Below, in pieces: positions 12,116-22,554 of a stretch of 64,000 nucleotides of DNA. Position numbers and translations under genes: made by a program. The stretch is from contig NC_052407.1 of the NCBI RefSeq assembly GCF_009389715.1, positions 2,523,001-2,587,000 on the forward strand, read 5' to 3'. Origin of the DNA: Phoenix dactylifera. Its lineage: Eukaryota > Streptophyta > Magnoliopsida > Arecales > Arecaceae. The notes under the pieces were generated by a model that was given only the letters and a program-made list of their open reading frames with translations, made no database searches and had not been told where the DNA came from. The stretch's first letter is position 1. Every line of letters starts with the position of its first letter.

Positions 12116-12640
12116 GGTTGGTCTGATCTGATCTTTCTTTCTCCTTCTCTTTGCTTCACCGAACAATGCTCATGCATATGAAGGTAAGGTTTGGACCAGA
12201 CTGCGTTGGAAAAAGTCGAGACTGAGAACGGCAGGTTTCTACGCCGAACCAACTTGTTTTTAGAATCCTAGTCTTGGAACGGTGGAACTTGACGTGCGCG
12301 GTAAGATAATTGCCGTATTGGAATGGTTGGTTTAAATTTTGGCTGCGTCGTCTGCTCTACGCCTATACGCCATCTATCCTTATGAAAACAAAGAAAACTT
12401 CAGCAAGTATCAGCATTGTCAACTTACATAGAGCCATTTTCACATTGGTGTTATTCTCGAATCTGTGTTTCTCGCACAAAATCCTGGACGTATGTAGATT
12501 AAAAACAACTAGCAGCACACAGAAATCACAAGAAAAAAAAGAGAAGAAATTCCTTAATGCATCACAATGGGGCTTCTTATAAGATCACCAGAACAGACAT
12601 GGAAAATGCAACATGGAGGTGCATTTGGGTTTAGTCTGGT
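12028..12640 (-). repeat. duplicated segment, copy 1 (5' half and promoter of member B)
   Basis: About 0.6 kb that reappears at 20225-20860 with few differences. It covers the signal-peptide coding part, the start codon and about 0.5 kb of upstream DNA. Shared landmarks are the ATG region with CTGATCTGATCTTTCTTTC, the TTGACGTGCGCGG block (around 12287) and the ATTCTCGAATCT block (around 12452). Homology stops abruptly at the end of the signal-peptide coding region. Confidence 0.85.
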
Positions 12641-13148
12641 CCTATTTTTTCTTTGGCTAATAACGGATATAAGACTAAATATACGCCCATGCTTCTCAAA
12701 TATATGAACAGGCGTAGCCTTATTTCTCGTTCCTCTCGTTGGCTTTCTCAGTGAAACAGGGGAGGTACTATAGGAGATTGCATACAGAGAAGTCTACATC
12801 TGTTTAGTCACCTAACAAGATGATGGTGATCTTACTCCTAGTCTTTAAAAATCTCGGTTACATGACCACTTTCTGTTATTTCTGCAAACTTGGTCTTCAT
12901 CTATTTCACGAAGGTTGATTTTAGAATTAAGAGAATGTGTACATTTTGGCCATGGACATAAATTCTAAGAATTTCTTACTACTGATAAAGATAGGACTGG
13001 TTAAGCTGTGGGAATTCAAGAAACCGCACGACAAGTTTGAGAGACAGATGGTCAATCACGTGTGTGGAAAAATGGACTTTATAAGTGTTTGCAGCGAACC
13101 TATATTTCAAAGTCTTTATATGAAAAGACTTAAGTCTTTCAATAATTA
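12641..13148. other. intergenic, no gene
   Basis: No supportable coding region or repeat boundary; ordinary AT-rich spacer. Confidence 0.4.
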
Positions 13149-13600
13149 TCAATAGTTTTTTTTGAGATAAGGGGAGGCATAGCCACCTAATTTTATTAAA
13201 ACGAATTTTTTTACAAGAAAGGGTAGAGAATAAACAAGATGAGTAAAAGAAAAAGAAACTATATGAAACTAAAAGAACGAGATGGTTTAACAGAAAATAA
13301 ATTAGATTAAAGGAGCTAATAAAAGCATGGGCTTTCTTAGAACGGTCGCTTTAGAATAACTATAGGAATCAATACCTTCACACATTCGGGACCAATTATA
13401 GCATAACAAATTAACATCCTTGATTTTCAAACCAATTTTAACAAAGAAGGTGCTAATTAACCGAGTTTGTAGAGCTTTTGTGTTAATATAAGACCTGGTT
13501 AATTTCATCCTCCTCGCATGCCAATCTTGAAACAAACTTCCACGATACAAGCTTTTTAAATCAACAAAAATAAACCTGCCGAACATGTTGAAATGCTTTT
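13149..13600 (-). mobile_element. LINE-type 3' end fragment, minus strand
   Basis: On the minus strand the edge at 13149-13205 reads AATAAAATTAGGTGGCTATG, CCTCCCCTTATCTC and then A-rich. This is the same terminal module as at 8940-8993 on the plus strand. The body up to about 13590 has a degenerate 94-residue frame without a clear domain. Confidence 0.5.
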
Positions 13601-13898
13601 ATCATTATTATTTGTTTAAGAAGTTATTTGCCCATCATTATCCATCATCACATGTCAACGTTCGGAGCGCTCTCTCTCTCCTCCGCTTTGTAGTTATGAG
13701 AAATATTAATTTCTACATTTCTTCCACCAAGTTGTTGCTCTTAAAGGGTAAAAGGGGCTCCAAGTTGTTGGAGGTGGATCAAGGCGAGGTCGAGGTCGGG
13801 TCGTAGGCATCGGAGCTGCATCAACATTCGTGCAATCTCTCAGGGATTTCCACAAACGGGTCGTAGGCATGTAGAGTGGTAATAGCAGGACTAAAGGG

Positions 13899-14913
13899 AT
13901 GGAGTCTGGAACCAGCTCCGGCTCGGTAAAAGCTTCCCCTGAGTCAGGCCCGAGTTCTGTCGATGAACCGGTTTTTGTCGAAGGGGGGGCCGAGTGCACC
14001 CGCCTCCCCGCCGGATCTGGATCGGTGGAAAAAGCCCACCAAAATAGCTCGGTGGAGATCATTGGAGAAGACGAACCCGAAGATCGGGTTAGAGGCGACA
14101 GGCGCTGTGCTGAGTCAACCTAGAGAAAACTTCGAGTCAGGAAACGATCTGGCTGGTGGGCCAGGAGAGGAAACAGCGGCCCAATCCGTGGGCCAAGTGG
14201 ATCAGGGCCCAGATGCTGACAAGCTAAGGGACCTTGGGCCGGGCCCAAGCCCACTTAAAAGTCCTAGAAGCCCGCCTAAGGAGCATCAGGCCAACCTAGA
14301 TAGCCGAGAGGGGGCTTCGACTAGCTGGGCTTCGTCTCCAACCGGCCTACGAACCACCCCTTTCCGAGCCCCCACCCCAAGCAAGGAACAAAGAAGGGCG
14401 AAAGGAGGGTTGCGGCGAAGAAGCCGGAGCTCTCCTCCGCCCCTCTCGGCGATAAGCTCTCGCCGGACCGGGGAGGCAGTGTGGACGGAGGGAGACCCGG
14501 TTGACCGGCAGTCAGGGAGCTTTGTGACGCCTCGGCGAGGGATGGCTTGGGCGGCTTCGAAGGCGGCGGACCTATCGGAGATGTTAAGGAGGGCATCAGA
14601 CTCGGTCGGAATAAGGATGCCGACGACCAAGCCGGGGGAGCCCAAAGTTGGAGGAGGTGAGGAGGCGACTCACGCGGGTGGTGAGAAGGAAGCTAGAACT
14701 CAGGGGGGTTTGGAGGACAAGGCGTGCCAAATGGCATGCATGCACAGTGAATTGAACCACAGTCAATTGCTTATGCACTTGATGGGGGTTGTCAAGGGAG
14801 CAGACATAGGTGGGCAAGGGGGTGTGGGGCACTTAATTGCATTTGACTCAATTGCACATGATGGAGGCGACTACAAGGGAGAGGGTCGTGCCACCATACC
14901 AAGGGATAAATGA
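13899..14913 (+). pseudogene. LINE ORF1, one frameshift
   Basis: ORF1 starts at 13899 (MESGTSSGSVKASPESG) and shifts frame in about 13963-14120 to a long frame ending at 14913. The product is rich in Pro, Ser, Arg and Gly. I saw neither a CCHC zinc knuckle nor a DUF4283 signature, so it is either a truncated ORF1 or a divergent type. Its stop overlaps the ORF2 start as ATGA (14910-14913), an arrangement that would suit termination-reinitiation. Confidence 0.6.
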
Positions 14914-17900
14914 GAATCCTTCTATGGAATTGCCGGCAGGTGGAAAAACCTTGCTTTGCCCCGACACTATGCAGGTTGGTGCAGCAACATAACCTGGAGA
15001 TTTGTGTGATTTTTGAGACTAGATTGTCTGGAGAAAATATACAAAAGGCTAGGAGGGCTGTGTCGAGATCCTGGGGGGTTCATGCAGTAGAATCCTAGGG
15101 GTTGTCTGGGAAAATCATTGCAACATGGAAACAGAAGTGTTGCAAAGTTGACATCTTCAAAGTTTGTAAGCAGGAGGTTGCTATGGTCATATCGGAGAGT
15201 AATGGAAATCCATAGGTGTTAGCAGCTGTATACGCCAGTACTGACCTTAGGAAGAGGAGGGTTTTGTGAGAAGAGGCCTCCAAACTGATCAACTAGGGAT
15301 ATCCAATCCTGGTAGCAGGGGATTTTAATTGTATCGATGATCCACAGGAGAAGATGGGGGGAAGGCTTTCTCCAACACAAGGAAGGTTAGAGAGTTTCAG
15401 GAGTTTATCATGATGAATGGATTGATTGATTTGGGCTTCTCCGGCCCGAGGTTCATATGGTGTAACAATCAGTAGGGACAAGCCTGGATGTGGGAGAGAT
15501 TGGACAGAGTTTTCGCCAGTGCTGGGTGGACTCAGAGGTTTTCGATCATCATGTGAGGCATTTGCCCAAGATTGCATCGGACCACAATCTGATCCTGGTT
15601 AGTACCACCCAATCTACACTTGTCCATTGCCCTTTCCGATTTGAGAAGTTTTAACTCCAGTATCCCCGGTCATGAGAGATTGTGTGGGAGGCATGGTGCT
15701 TATCGGTGAGGGGGGATGCCATGTACAAAGTGTCATGCAGGCTGGAGTTGACCTGGAGGCACTTACGGAGATGGAACCGGGAGGAGGTAGCGAACATCTT
15801 TTGAAAGATAGAGGAGTTGGAGGAGGCAATTGCAAGACTATAGTCCGAGGAGGCAATTGCAAGACTACAGTCCGAGGAGGCTAGCAGAGGAGGCTTATCA
15901 GTTGGGGAGATAGGGAAGCTCAGATCTATTCTATCTATGCATAACTCTTTTCTTCGTCAGCAGGAGATTTTCTGGAGACAGAAATCAAGAGTGCAGTAGA
16001 TTCTAGAGGGAGATCGGAATACCAAGTTCTTTCATCAGTCGGCAATCATCCAGAGGCAACGGAACAAGATGAGGCCAATCAAGAGGGTGGATAGTCAGTT
16101 GTTGGAGGACCCTGATACAATCAGAGCAGTGCTAGAGCAGTTCTTCAGAGCTAGGTGAATGGAGCAGATCGGGTGTGAGAGCCCACCTGATTTACCAGCA
16201 CCCTTGGCTGTGGTATCTAAGGAGGAGAATGTAGTATTGACCAGCCCGATATCAGAGAGAGAGATCTAGGAGGCAGTGTGGTCTCTTGAGGAGGATAAGG
16301 TACCAGGGCTGGATGGATTTCCTCCAGTATTTTTTTGGAGATATTGGATGCTTGTCAGGCAGGATATGACAGAGGCCATTCAGTAGTTCTTTAGCTCAGT
16401 CGCGATGTCTTTAGACTGGAAGAGAATATTTGTTACCTTGATTCTGAAGCGGCAGGATGCCACAGAGCCGGGGCACTTTTGGCCGATTAGTCTTTGCACT
16501 ACATTATATAAGGCTACGGCGAAGATCCTAATAGTTAGATTGAGAGACATTCTTCCGAGGCTTATTAGTCTAGAGTAGGAAGCCTTTGTGGGCGGACATA
16601 GCATATCTGATAATGTACTAATTGCCCAAGAATTTATGTTTGATCTCAGGAGGGCCTCGACTAGGCGGAGCTTGATGGGGCTAAAGCTTGATATGGAGAG
16701 AGAGCCTATGACAGGATGTGCTGGGACTTTGTGCGATGTGCTTTGTAGGATTTTGGTTTCCATAAGATATGGATCAGATGGGTACTGGGGTGCATTAGGG
16801 TTCCATCCTTCGCTATTCCAGTGAATGGCACGCCCACACAGTTCTTTGAGTCCTCTGAGGGATTGCGCCAGGGCTGCCTTCTGTCTCCATTGCTATTTAT
16901 CCTTTGTGTAGATGCACTTTCTAGAGCTCTTAGGCGTGCAGTTGACTCCCGGGCGGTGGAGGTCTATAGGCCAGTGTAGGGTGCTAACCTGATCTCTCAC
17001 TTATTTTTTGCAAATGATTGCTTGCTGTTAGCCCGAGCGATGATGCAGACTGCTCGGACTATCCGGAGGGTACTGTGGGACTATCGTGCTGCATCAGGGC
17101 AACAAGTCAACCTGGCAAAGTCTGCTATTTGCTTCAGTCCGAAAACTAAACCGCAGGTAAAGTCATCCATTATGGAGATTCTGGGAGTAGATGAGCAGGA
17201 TGGCATATTGAGATACTTGGGGGTTCCGATTTTCAGACAACATCTTCGTTGCAGGGACTGCTCTTCTCTGGAGCTTAGCATCAGACATGGACTTGAGGGG
17301 TGGCAGATGCATGCTCTCTCTATGATGGGGAGGGTAACTCTGGTATGATTGGTACTCACATCGATCCCGTCTATTTGCTGTCCAACTCCATACTTCTAGT
17401 GGTTTCCTTGAGGACTCTTGAGTAGTTATTCAGGAACTTTATTTGGAGGAGACGTGATGGTAGAGATGGTATTCACTTGTTAGCTTGGGAGGTACCGTGT
17501 CAAACGATGAGGACTAGTGGATTGGGGGTGCCATCATTATTGGTGATGAGGAAGGCCCATGCTGCGAGACATGTAGCCAGATTTCTATTAGAGCCGGAGA
17601 GTATGTGGTCCTCACTGATGAGGGCCAAATATGGGGCCATCTCGGCGGCGACGAGCATTCCGGTATGACGTCGCTGCTCACCGATTTGGAGGGAGATGTG
17701 TGCCAAAGCCCAGCTAGTGCTCCCGGCGATCAGATGGGCTATCGGCGATGGGCATTCAGTTGATGTCCTTGAAGATAACTGGGTGACTAACTTGCCTACT
17801 TGTCGACTACCGACTATGGTGGACACGGCTAGGCTAGCTGGATGCAGGGTTGGTGACTTGCTTATTCCTGATGAGGGTAGATTGAACGAGGGGTTGATTC

Positions 17901-18997
17901 GGGAGGCTTTTGGGGAGCACTTGGCAGAGCAGATATTGGCTCTTTCAATTCCGTCCCAGGAGGAGTCGAATAGACTGATATGGGTGCCGACAGGGCGATC
18001 TAGGATACGAGCCAGGGACCTTCATACGCTGATCAGTAGGGAGCCAGCTCGGTAGATTGATGGAGGTTGGATCTGGCGGATGTGGATCTACCCTCGGGTG
18101 GCTTTATACTTATAGAAGGTGGCCTGAGGCTGTCTACCGACCAGGAGGATATTAGCAGGGCAAGGGCTCCGAACCACCCTAGTGTGTGAGGCTTTTCCGA
18201 ACACTGAGAAGACTATTACCCACGTCATCCTCAGCTGCCCTAGGGCGATACAGATTTGGGAGAGGTCATCTTTTCCTCCCCCATATACATGGGAGTCAGT
18301 GGAGGACCTACTGCATCATCTACAGAATTCTACGAGGAGACCGAGCATTGTCGAGGAGGGAATCATGCTAGCATACCTGGCCTATCACATATGGTTGGAC
18401 AGGAATGCCCACCTCTTTGAGGGCAGTAGGTCAGAGCTGAGGATGGTGGTGGACAGGGCGTTTCGGCATGCTGCGGAGATCACCAGGGCAACCGCATCGA
18501 GATCCTCTGAGATGGCTAGGGATATTTGGAGTACTTGTTTCGCTGATACAGTGCCCAAATTTTCTCTTCTTTCTTGGGTGCCCCCACCCCTTGGTCATCT
18601 CAAAGTTAATTTCGATGGCGGTATGTCGATGGAAGGAGTTGATCGAGCAGTAGGCTTCGTGGTCAAATTACCGGGAAGGCTGATTGCGGCAGGAGGCCGG
18701 TGCACCTCCAGTTTGACCGCCATTGAGGCGGAGCTGCGGACAGCTTGGGAGGGTGTCTTATATGCGAGGAGGATACTCGGTGCAGATGGGGTATATTTTG
18801 AGGGTGACTCCTCCATGGTGATTGATTGGATATGGAGAGTGGATACATTTGGGGATGACCATCCACTGATTCGGAAGACCTGCAGATTGGTTAGGGAGAT
18901 AAATTTCTTTCAGGCAGCACATGTGTATCGAAAGGCAAATAGAACTGCTGATTGGGTTGCTTCTTTCGTTGCCCGGCATTCTGGAGAGGTTATCTAG
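14910..18997 (+). pseudogene. LINE ORF2: endonuclease, RT, zf-RVT, RNase H
   Basis: Begins MRILLWNCR, the usual start of plant LINE endonucleases. Endonuclease motifs are visible across frames: FETRLS, AGDFNCI and ASDHNLILV (14910-15610). RT motifs are PGLDGFPPVFFWRYW, PISLCTTLYK, AFVGGHSISDNV, GLRQGCLLSP and the catalytic box, here FFANDCLLL instead of FADD (about 16997-17026), so one catalytic Asp is replaced by Asn. The zinc region is around 18180-18260 (HVILSCP). RNase H occupies about 18600-18990 (VNFDGGMS, AIEAELRTAWEG, EGDSSMVIDWI, VYRKANRTADWVAS). In-frame stops are scattered through the first half; the last 271 codons are open. Confidence 0.9.
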
Positions 18998-19112
18998 ACT
19001 AGGGATACTGATGTTCTTGATGCTTTTTTTCTTTTCTTTTTGCTGATGTAGCTGGCTGTACTCATTTAAGAGCTATATGAAACGCCGTTTTTAACAAACA
19101 ACAACAAAAAAA

Positions 19113-19588
19113 GGTAAAACTCATTGATTTTTTTAAGAGAAGGTGGTGATTTCAATTCTATTTCGATTTTGGAATTTTAAATAAAAATAATAGATGTTTC
19201 CTACGTTCCATCCCTGAGACTACATATAAAATATCACCAAAATACAACATCACAGGCAAAGAACACCCACGCCTGAACACGTAAAAAAGATTAAGATGCA
19301 ATTTAATTAATTTCGTACCCATCCATCATCCTCCCCTGGCTCGAAAGAGCATCACTGGGCCCTTTCCTAAATAAAAAGGCCAACTAGAGCATCAACATGT
19401 CAAATAAACAGACTAGACTAAACTAAACTAGATCTACAACGTGATGTATTCCTCGCTTTTATAGGTATCACAACACTTCTGATTTGTTAATTACTTTTCT
19501 CATAAAGGACTGCATAAAACTTCCTATGTAGACCGGACAGAGCAAGGTCATGCTACATAATCTTTGCGTGGAAATCTGTAAGGCACAA
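19113..19588. other. intergenic between LINE and member D
   Basis: AT-rich, no coding region. The part just below 19588 resembles the 3' UTR of the 26.3 kb family member (TCATTTGATTGTGCCTTA compared with TCATTTAGTTGTGCCTTA on the coding strand). Confidence 0.4.
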
Positions 19589-19681
19589 TCAAATGACCTC
19601 TGCTTTTGGTTGGTTCCCTTGCGTGTTCGGGATGGAAGCAATGGAGATCACAAGCAGTAGGAATCTAAGGAAAGAATTCAT
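19589..19681 (-). pseudogene. secreted-peptide family member D, mature region deleted
   Basis: A 30-codon frame on the minus strand: MNSFLRFLLLVISIASI, a family-type signal peptide, then a short Gln/Asn/Lys tail with no cysteine. The sequence following the signal peptide aligns with the end and 3' UTR of member E, so about 140 bp of mature coding sequence appear to be lost. The upstream region 19728-19945 is homologous to the promoters of members B and C, including the ATTCTCGGATCTCT block. It could still encode a secreted stub, but I call it a pseudogene. Confidence 0.6.
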
Positions 19682-20081
19682 GCCCCATACAACAAAAATG
19701 CTCTTACCAATAAATAATTCTGGCAGGATGCTCCTACCCCATCTGCCACTATGAAAACAAAGGAAAGAAAGCTTTAATTTAAATAGAAGACTAGTAAATA
19801 TTAGCACTGTCTACCATATAAAGAGCCACTTTTCCCTGTGGTGTTATTCTCGGATCTCTCTTCCTCAAACAAAAATCCTTAGCATATGTATGTACGTAAA
19901 TAAAAAACAACTAGAAGAATACATAAATCACAGCAAAAGAAGTCTTCATCAACTGCAAGATGGCTTTGGACGTACAGCAAGCTTTTGTTCCCCAAAATCA
20001 ATCAGGATCATGAAATGAAGTCTTGCAACATGGCCTTGCATGAATGCCCTGTGGGCTTTGGCCCCGAGGTATGACCTCCTC

Positions 20082-20306
20082 CTAAGGGTTTCGGGTTGGC
20101 GGCATCCTGCGTGGCCACCCGGGCACACGTGGAGGGTAATTGCCTTTGATCGGTTCCTCACACTTCTTGTTTGCCTCCGGTGAGACTCCGATAGATATGG
20201 TGCATGCAACCCTCCCTTCAACGGAGACGGGTTGGGAGCTCAAAAGCCACACGATGGAAGTGATGGAGATTGCAACCAGTAGAAGGCCTCTCCGAGAAGA
20301 ACCCAT
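20082..20306 (-). CDS. small secreted two-cysteine peptide, family member C
   Basis: Predicted 74-residue precursor, single exon, starting at the same Met and context as member B. Residues 1-28 (signal peptide, MGSSRRGLLLVAIS to SQPVS) are identical to member B. After that point the two diverge at once: C continues GRVACTISIG, then SPEANKKCEEP, and a tail containing PPRVPGWPRRMPPTRNP. Both cysteines remain, with 13 residues between them, and C-x-E-P is kept, but EPY becomes EPI. The contrast between an unchanged secretion signal and a new mature peptide points to gene conversion or fast diversification after duplication. Confidence 0.68.
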   Translation of the reverse strand: MGSSRRGLLLVAISITSIVWLLSSQPVSVEGRVACTISIGVSPEANKKCEEPIKGNYPPRVPGWPRRMPPTRNP

Positions 20307-20860
20307 GGTTGGTCTGATCTGATCTTTCTTTCTCCTTCTGTGTGCTTCGCCGAACAATGCTCATGCATATGAAGGTGAGGTTTGGACTGGATTGCGTTGG
20401 AAAAGTCGAGACCGAGAATGACAGGTTTCTCCGCCGAACCAACTTGTTTTTAGAATCCTAGCCTTGGAACGGTGGAACTTGACGTGCGCGGTAAGATAAT
20501 TGCCATAGTGGAATGGTTGGCTTAAATTTTGGCTGTATTGTCTGCTCTACGCCTCTACCCCATCTATCCTTAAGAAAATAAAGAAAACTTCAGCAAATAT
20601 CAGCATTGTCAACTTACAAAGAGCCATTTTCACTGTGGTGTTATTCTCGAATCTCTGTTTCTCGCACAAAATCCTTGGCGTATGTAGATTAAAAACAACT
20701 AGAAGAATACATAAATCACAAGAAAAAAAAGAGAGAAGAAATTCTTTAATGCAACACAATGGGTCTTCTTATAAAATCACCAGAACAGACTTGGAAAATG
20801 CAACATGGACTTGTATCCGTTTATTAGTGTTGGCCTGGAGGTGCATTTGGGCTTAGTCTC
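20225..20860 (-). repeat. duplicated segment, copy 2 (5' half and promoter of member C)
   Basis: Counterpart of 12028-12640. The same order of landmarks is present: signal-peptide coding part, AACCATGG start, TTGACGTGCGCGG block (around 20483), ATTCTCGAATCTCTG block (around 20643) and AAAAACAACTAG block. Differences are scattered single bases and small indels. Confidence 0.85.
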
Positions 20861-21059
20861 GTCCTATATGAGTTTGGGTTGGGCTGAGGTGGATGGACCC
20901 CAGAGACAAACGGATCCGGCCGGGCATGACTTCGCTGCGTCCGCCGGCGCCAAAGCCACGGCACGGACCATGCGCGCGCACCAAACCCATGCTCTTGGAG
21001 TCATGAACTTGGCGTGCGGGTAATGGGGGCCGGCACGATGGAAGGTGAGGACTTTGGGT

Positions 21060-21245
21060 AATGGAACCCAGTGAGGTTTGGACTGGATTGTGCGTCCAAG
21101 TCAAGACTGAGAATGACAAGCACGAGGCATGCAGAGTCAGTATCCACCGAATCAACTTGCTTTTAGAATCCTAGTCTTGGCCTGGTAGTTGAACTTGACG
21201 TACGCGCTGAGATAGTTGCGACATTGGAATAGTTGATTTAGATGT
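21060..21245 (-). repeat. third, orphan copy of the B/C promoter segment
   Basis: Contains a diverged copy of the proximal upstream part of members B and C: GAGGTTTGGACTGGATT, AGACTGAGAATGACA, CTTTTAGAATCCTAGTCTTG and AACTTGACGTACGCGCTGAG, in the same order. No peptide coding sequence follows on the low-coordinate side; 20870-21060 is G/C-rich and unrelated. It is probably the remnant of a further, lost family member. Confidence 0.7.
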
Positions 21246-22550
21246 TAGACCACGAGGAGCTCACAATTGATGACTGCCCTTTGGCGCTGGTTAGCCTCTA
21301 CTCCTTTCTAACAATCTAAGTTCTTATCCAAAAAAAATCAAAAAAAAATTATTATTTAGATTTTTTGACTTTATATATGTACGTCGGGTTTATCTGATGC
21401 ATGGCCGATGTGGAACTCAACATATGCCCTCACATACTCCTCTCGTTTAAGTCATAGCGTCCTTATCAGATTAAAGGTCTAAATCCAATCACAAATACTA
21501 CGACTAATTCATAACTTATCTAAATATGCATCTGTTGCAGTATTTCCAATTTCACATGCGTCATGGATAGGATCTACGATGATACTATTTATGACTATTT
21601 GGAAGGTGTTGTTTGAATTCCTTAATCTTATATAAATACTTAAGATCTACCCAATATATAACCGATATAGGAGTAAACACATGCCTGCAGGGATTTTTAC
21701 ATACTTTTCCCATTTAAGTCTAGAAATCTTTGCTAGTGTGAGGGTCCAAATCCAATCCAATCACAAATATTACAATCAGTTCATGGTCAACCTAAATGAA
21801 CTTATGCTATAGTGTCTCCTACTCCATAAATGTCATGGGTTGAGGACAAACAAAATAAGTTATTATCGATCTATGGAGCATTACATACAAGGATGGACAA
21901 ACTAAAAAGAGTGCAATACATACGCTTTGGTGCATATTGCTTCTCAGTTGGAGTGGTCCACCAACTCAATGGTGGACTTGATCCAACAACACGAGTTGGT
22001 CAAAGATCACCCGCATGGGACCAAATCTAATGAGTCTAGAGCTGTCTTGAAGCCATCAAGTTGGAATTCCTCCACATTCCTCTCCTTACCCACTATTACT
22101 CCCCTCTTATTTGCAAATAGATGATACCTATGAAGATCCATCGATTTCTACCACCTGGCCTCTCCTTGAAACAAGACAACACCATGAATCATCTCTCTCT
22201 TTTTTCCTTTTGCTCCATGTGGCCAACTCCGAGTCTCCGACTTTGTACTCATACATGACCATACTCTCCTCTTAGTGTGAGCACTCCCATGGCCCATGCA
22301 AGAAAGACTTTCCTCCGAGGTCTTTTGATGGCTTGTCTTAGCACAATAATAGGAGGGGAAAATAGAGAAAAGATGGAAGAAAATCACCTCCGGTGGTAAC
22401 TCTTTATTGGATGGGACGGTATAGTGGGTGGAGACAAGTCGCAGGCCTAATGCAGTGTTTAGGCCAACATAACCACACATCCGTAAGATCTATCATCCCT
22501 CAGAAAACAAGAAAATAGAGAAAATGAGCAAATGAGTATGTCGGAGATTA
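21246..22550. other. intergenic with diverged direct repeat, no gene
   Basis: Two diverged direct copies, roughly 21400-21570 and 21660-21840, share 'ATATGCCCTCACATACTCC'-like and 'GGTCTAAATCCAATCACAAAT'-like stretches about 260 bp apart. They look like parts of a decayed LTR. The 110-residue minus frame at 22148-22480 has no recognisable similarity and I do not call it. Confidence 0.4.
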
Positions 22551-22554
22551 TTTT

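Larger units (their letters stand above)
13754..19112 (+). mobile_element. near full-length L1-type (RIX) LINE, defective
   Basis: Non-LTR retrotransposon with ORF1 (13899-14913), ORF2 (from 14910) and an A-rich 3' end at 19094-19112. A 7-bp GGTAAAA flanks both ends (13747-13753 and 19113-19119) and is a plausible target duplication. ORF2 order is AP-type endonuclease, reverse transcriptase, zf-RVT zinc region and C-terminal RNase H. ORF2 is broken by many stops, often TAG where CAG is expected, and by frameshifts. The element splits the peptide array between members B and D. Confidence 0.88.

Noticed and set aside
12113-12166. Earlier in-frame Met for member B (and the same for C at 20357)
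   Set aside because: It would put a strongly charged 17-residue stretch in front of the signal peptide and is absent from members A and E; the inner Met has the better context.
22148-22480. 110-residue minus-strand frame
   Set aside because: No domain, no promoter or family match; adjacent to decayed repeats.
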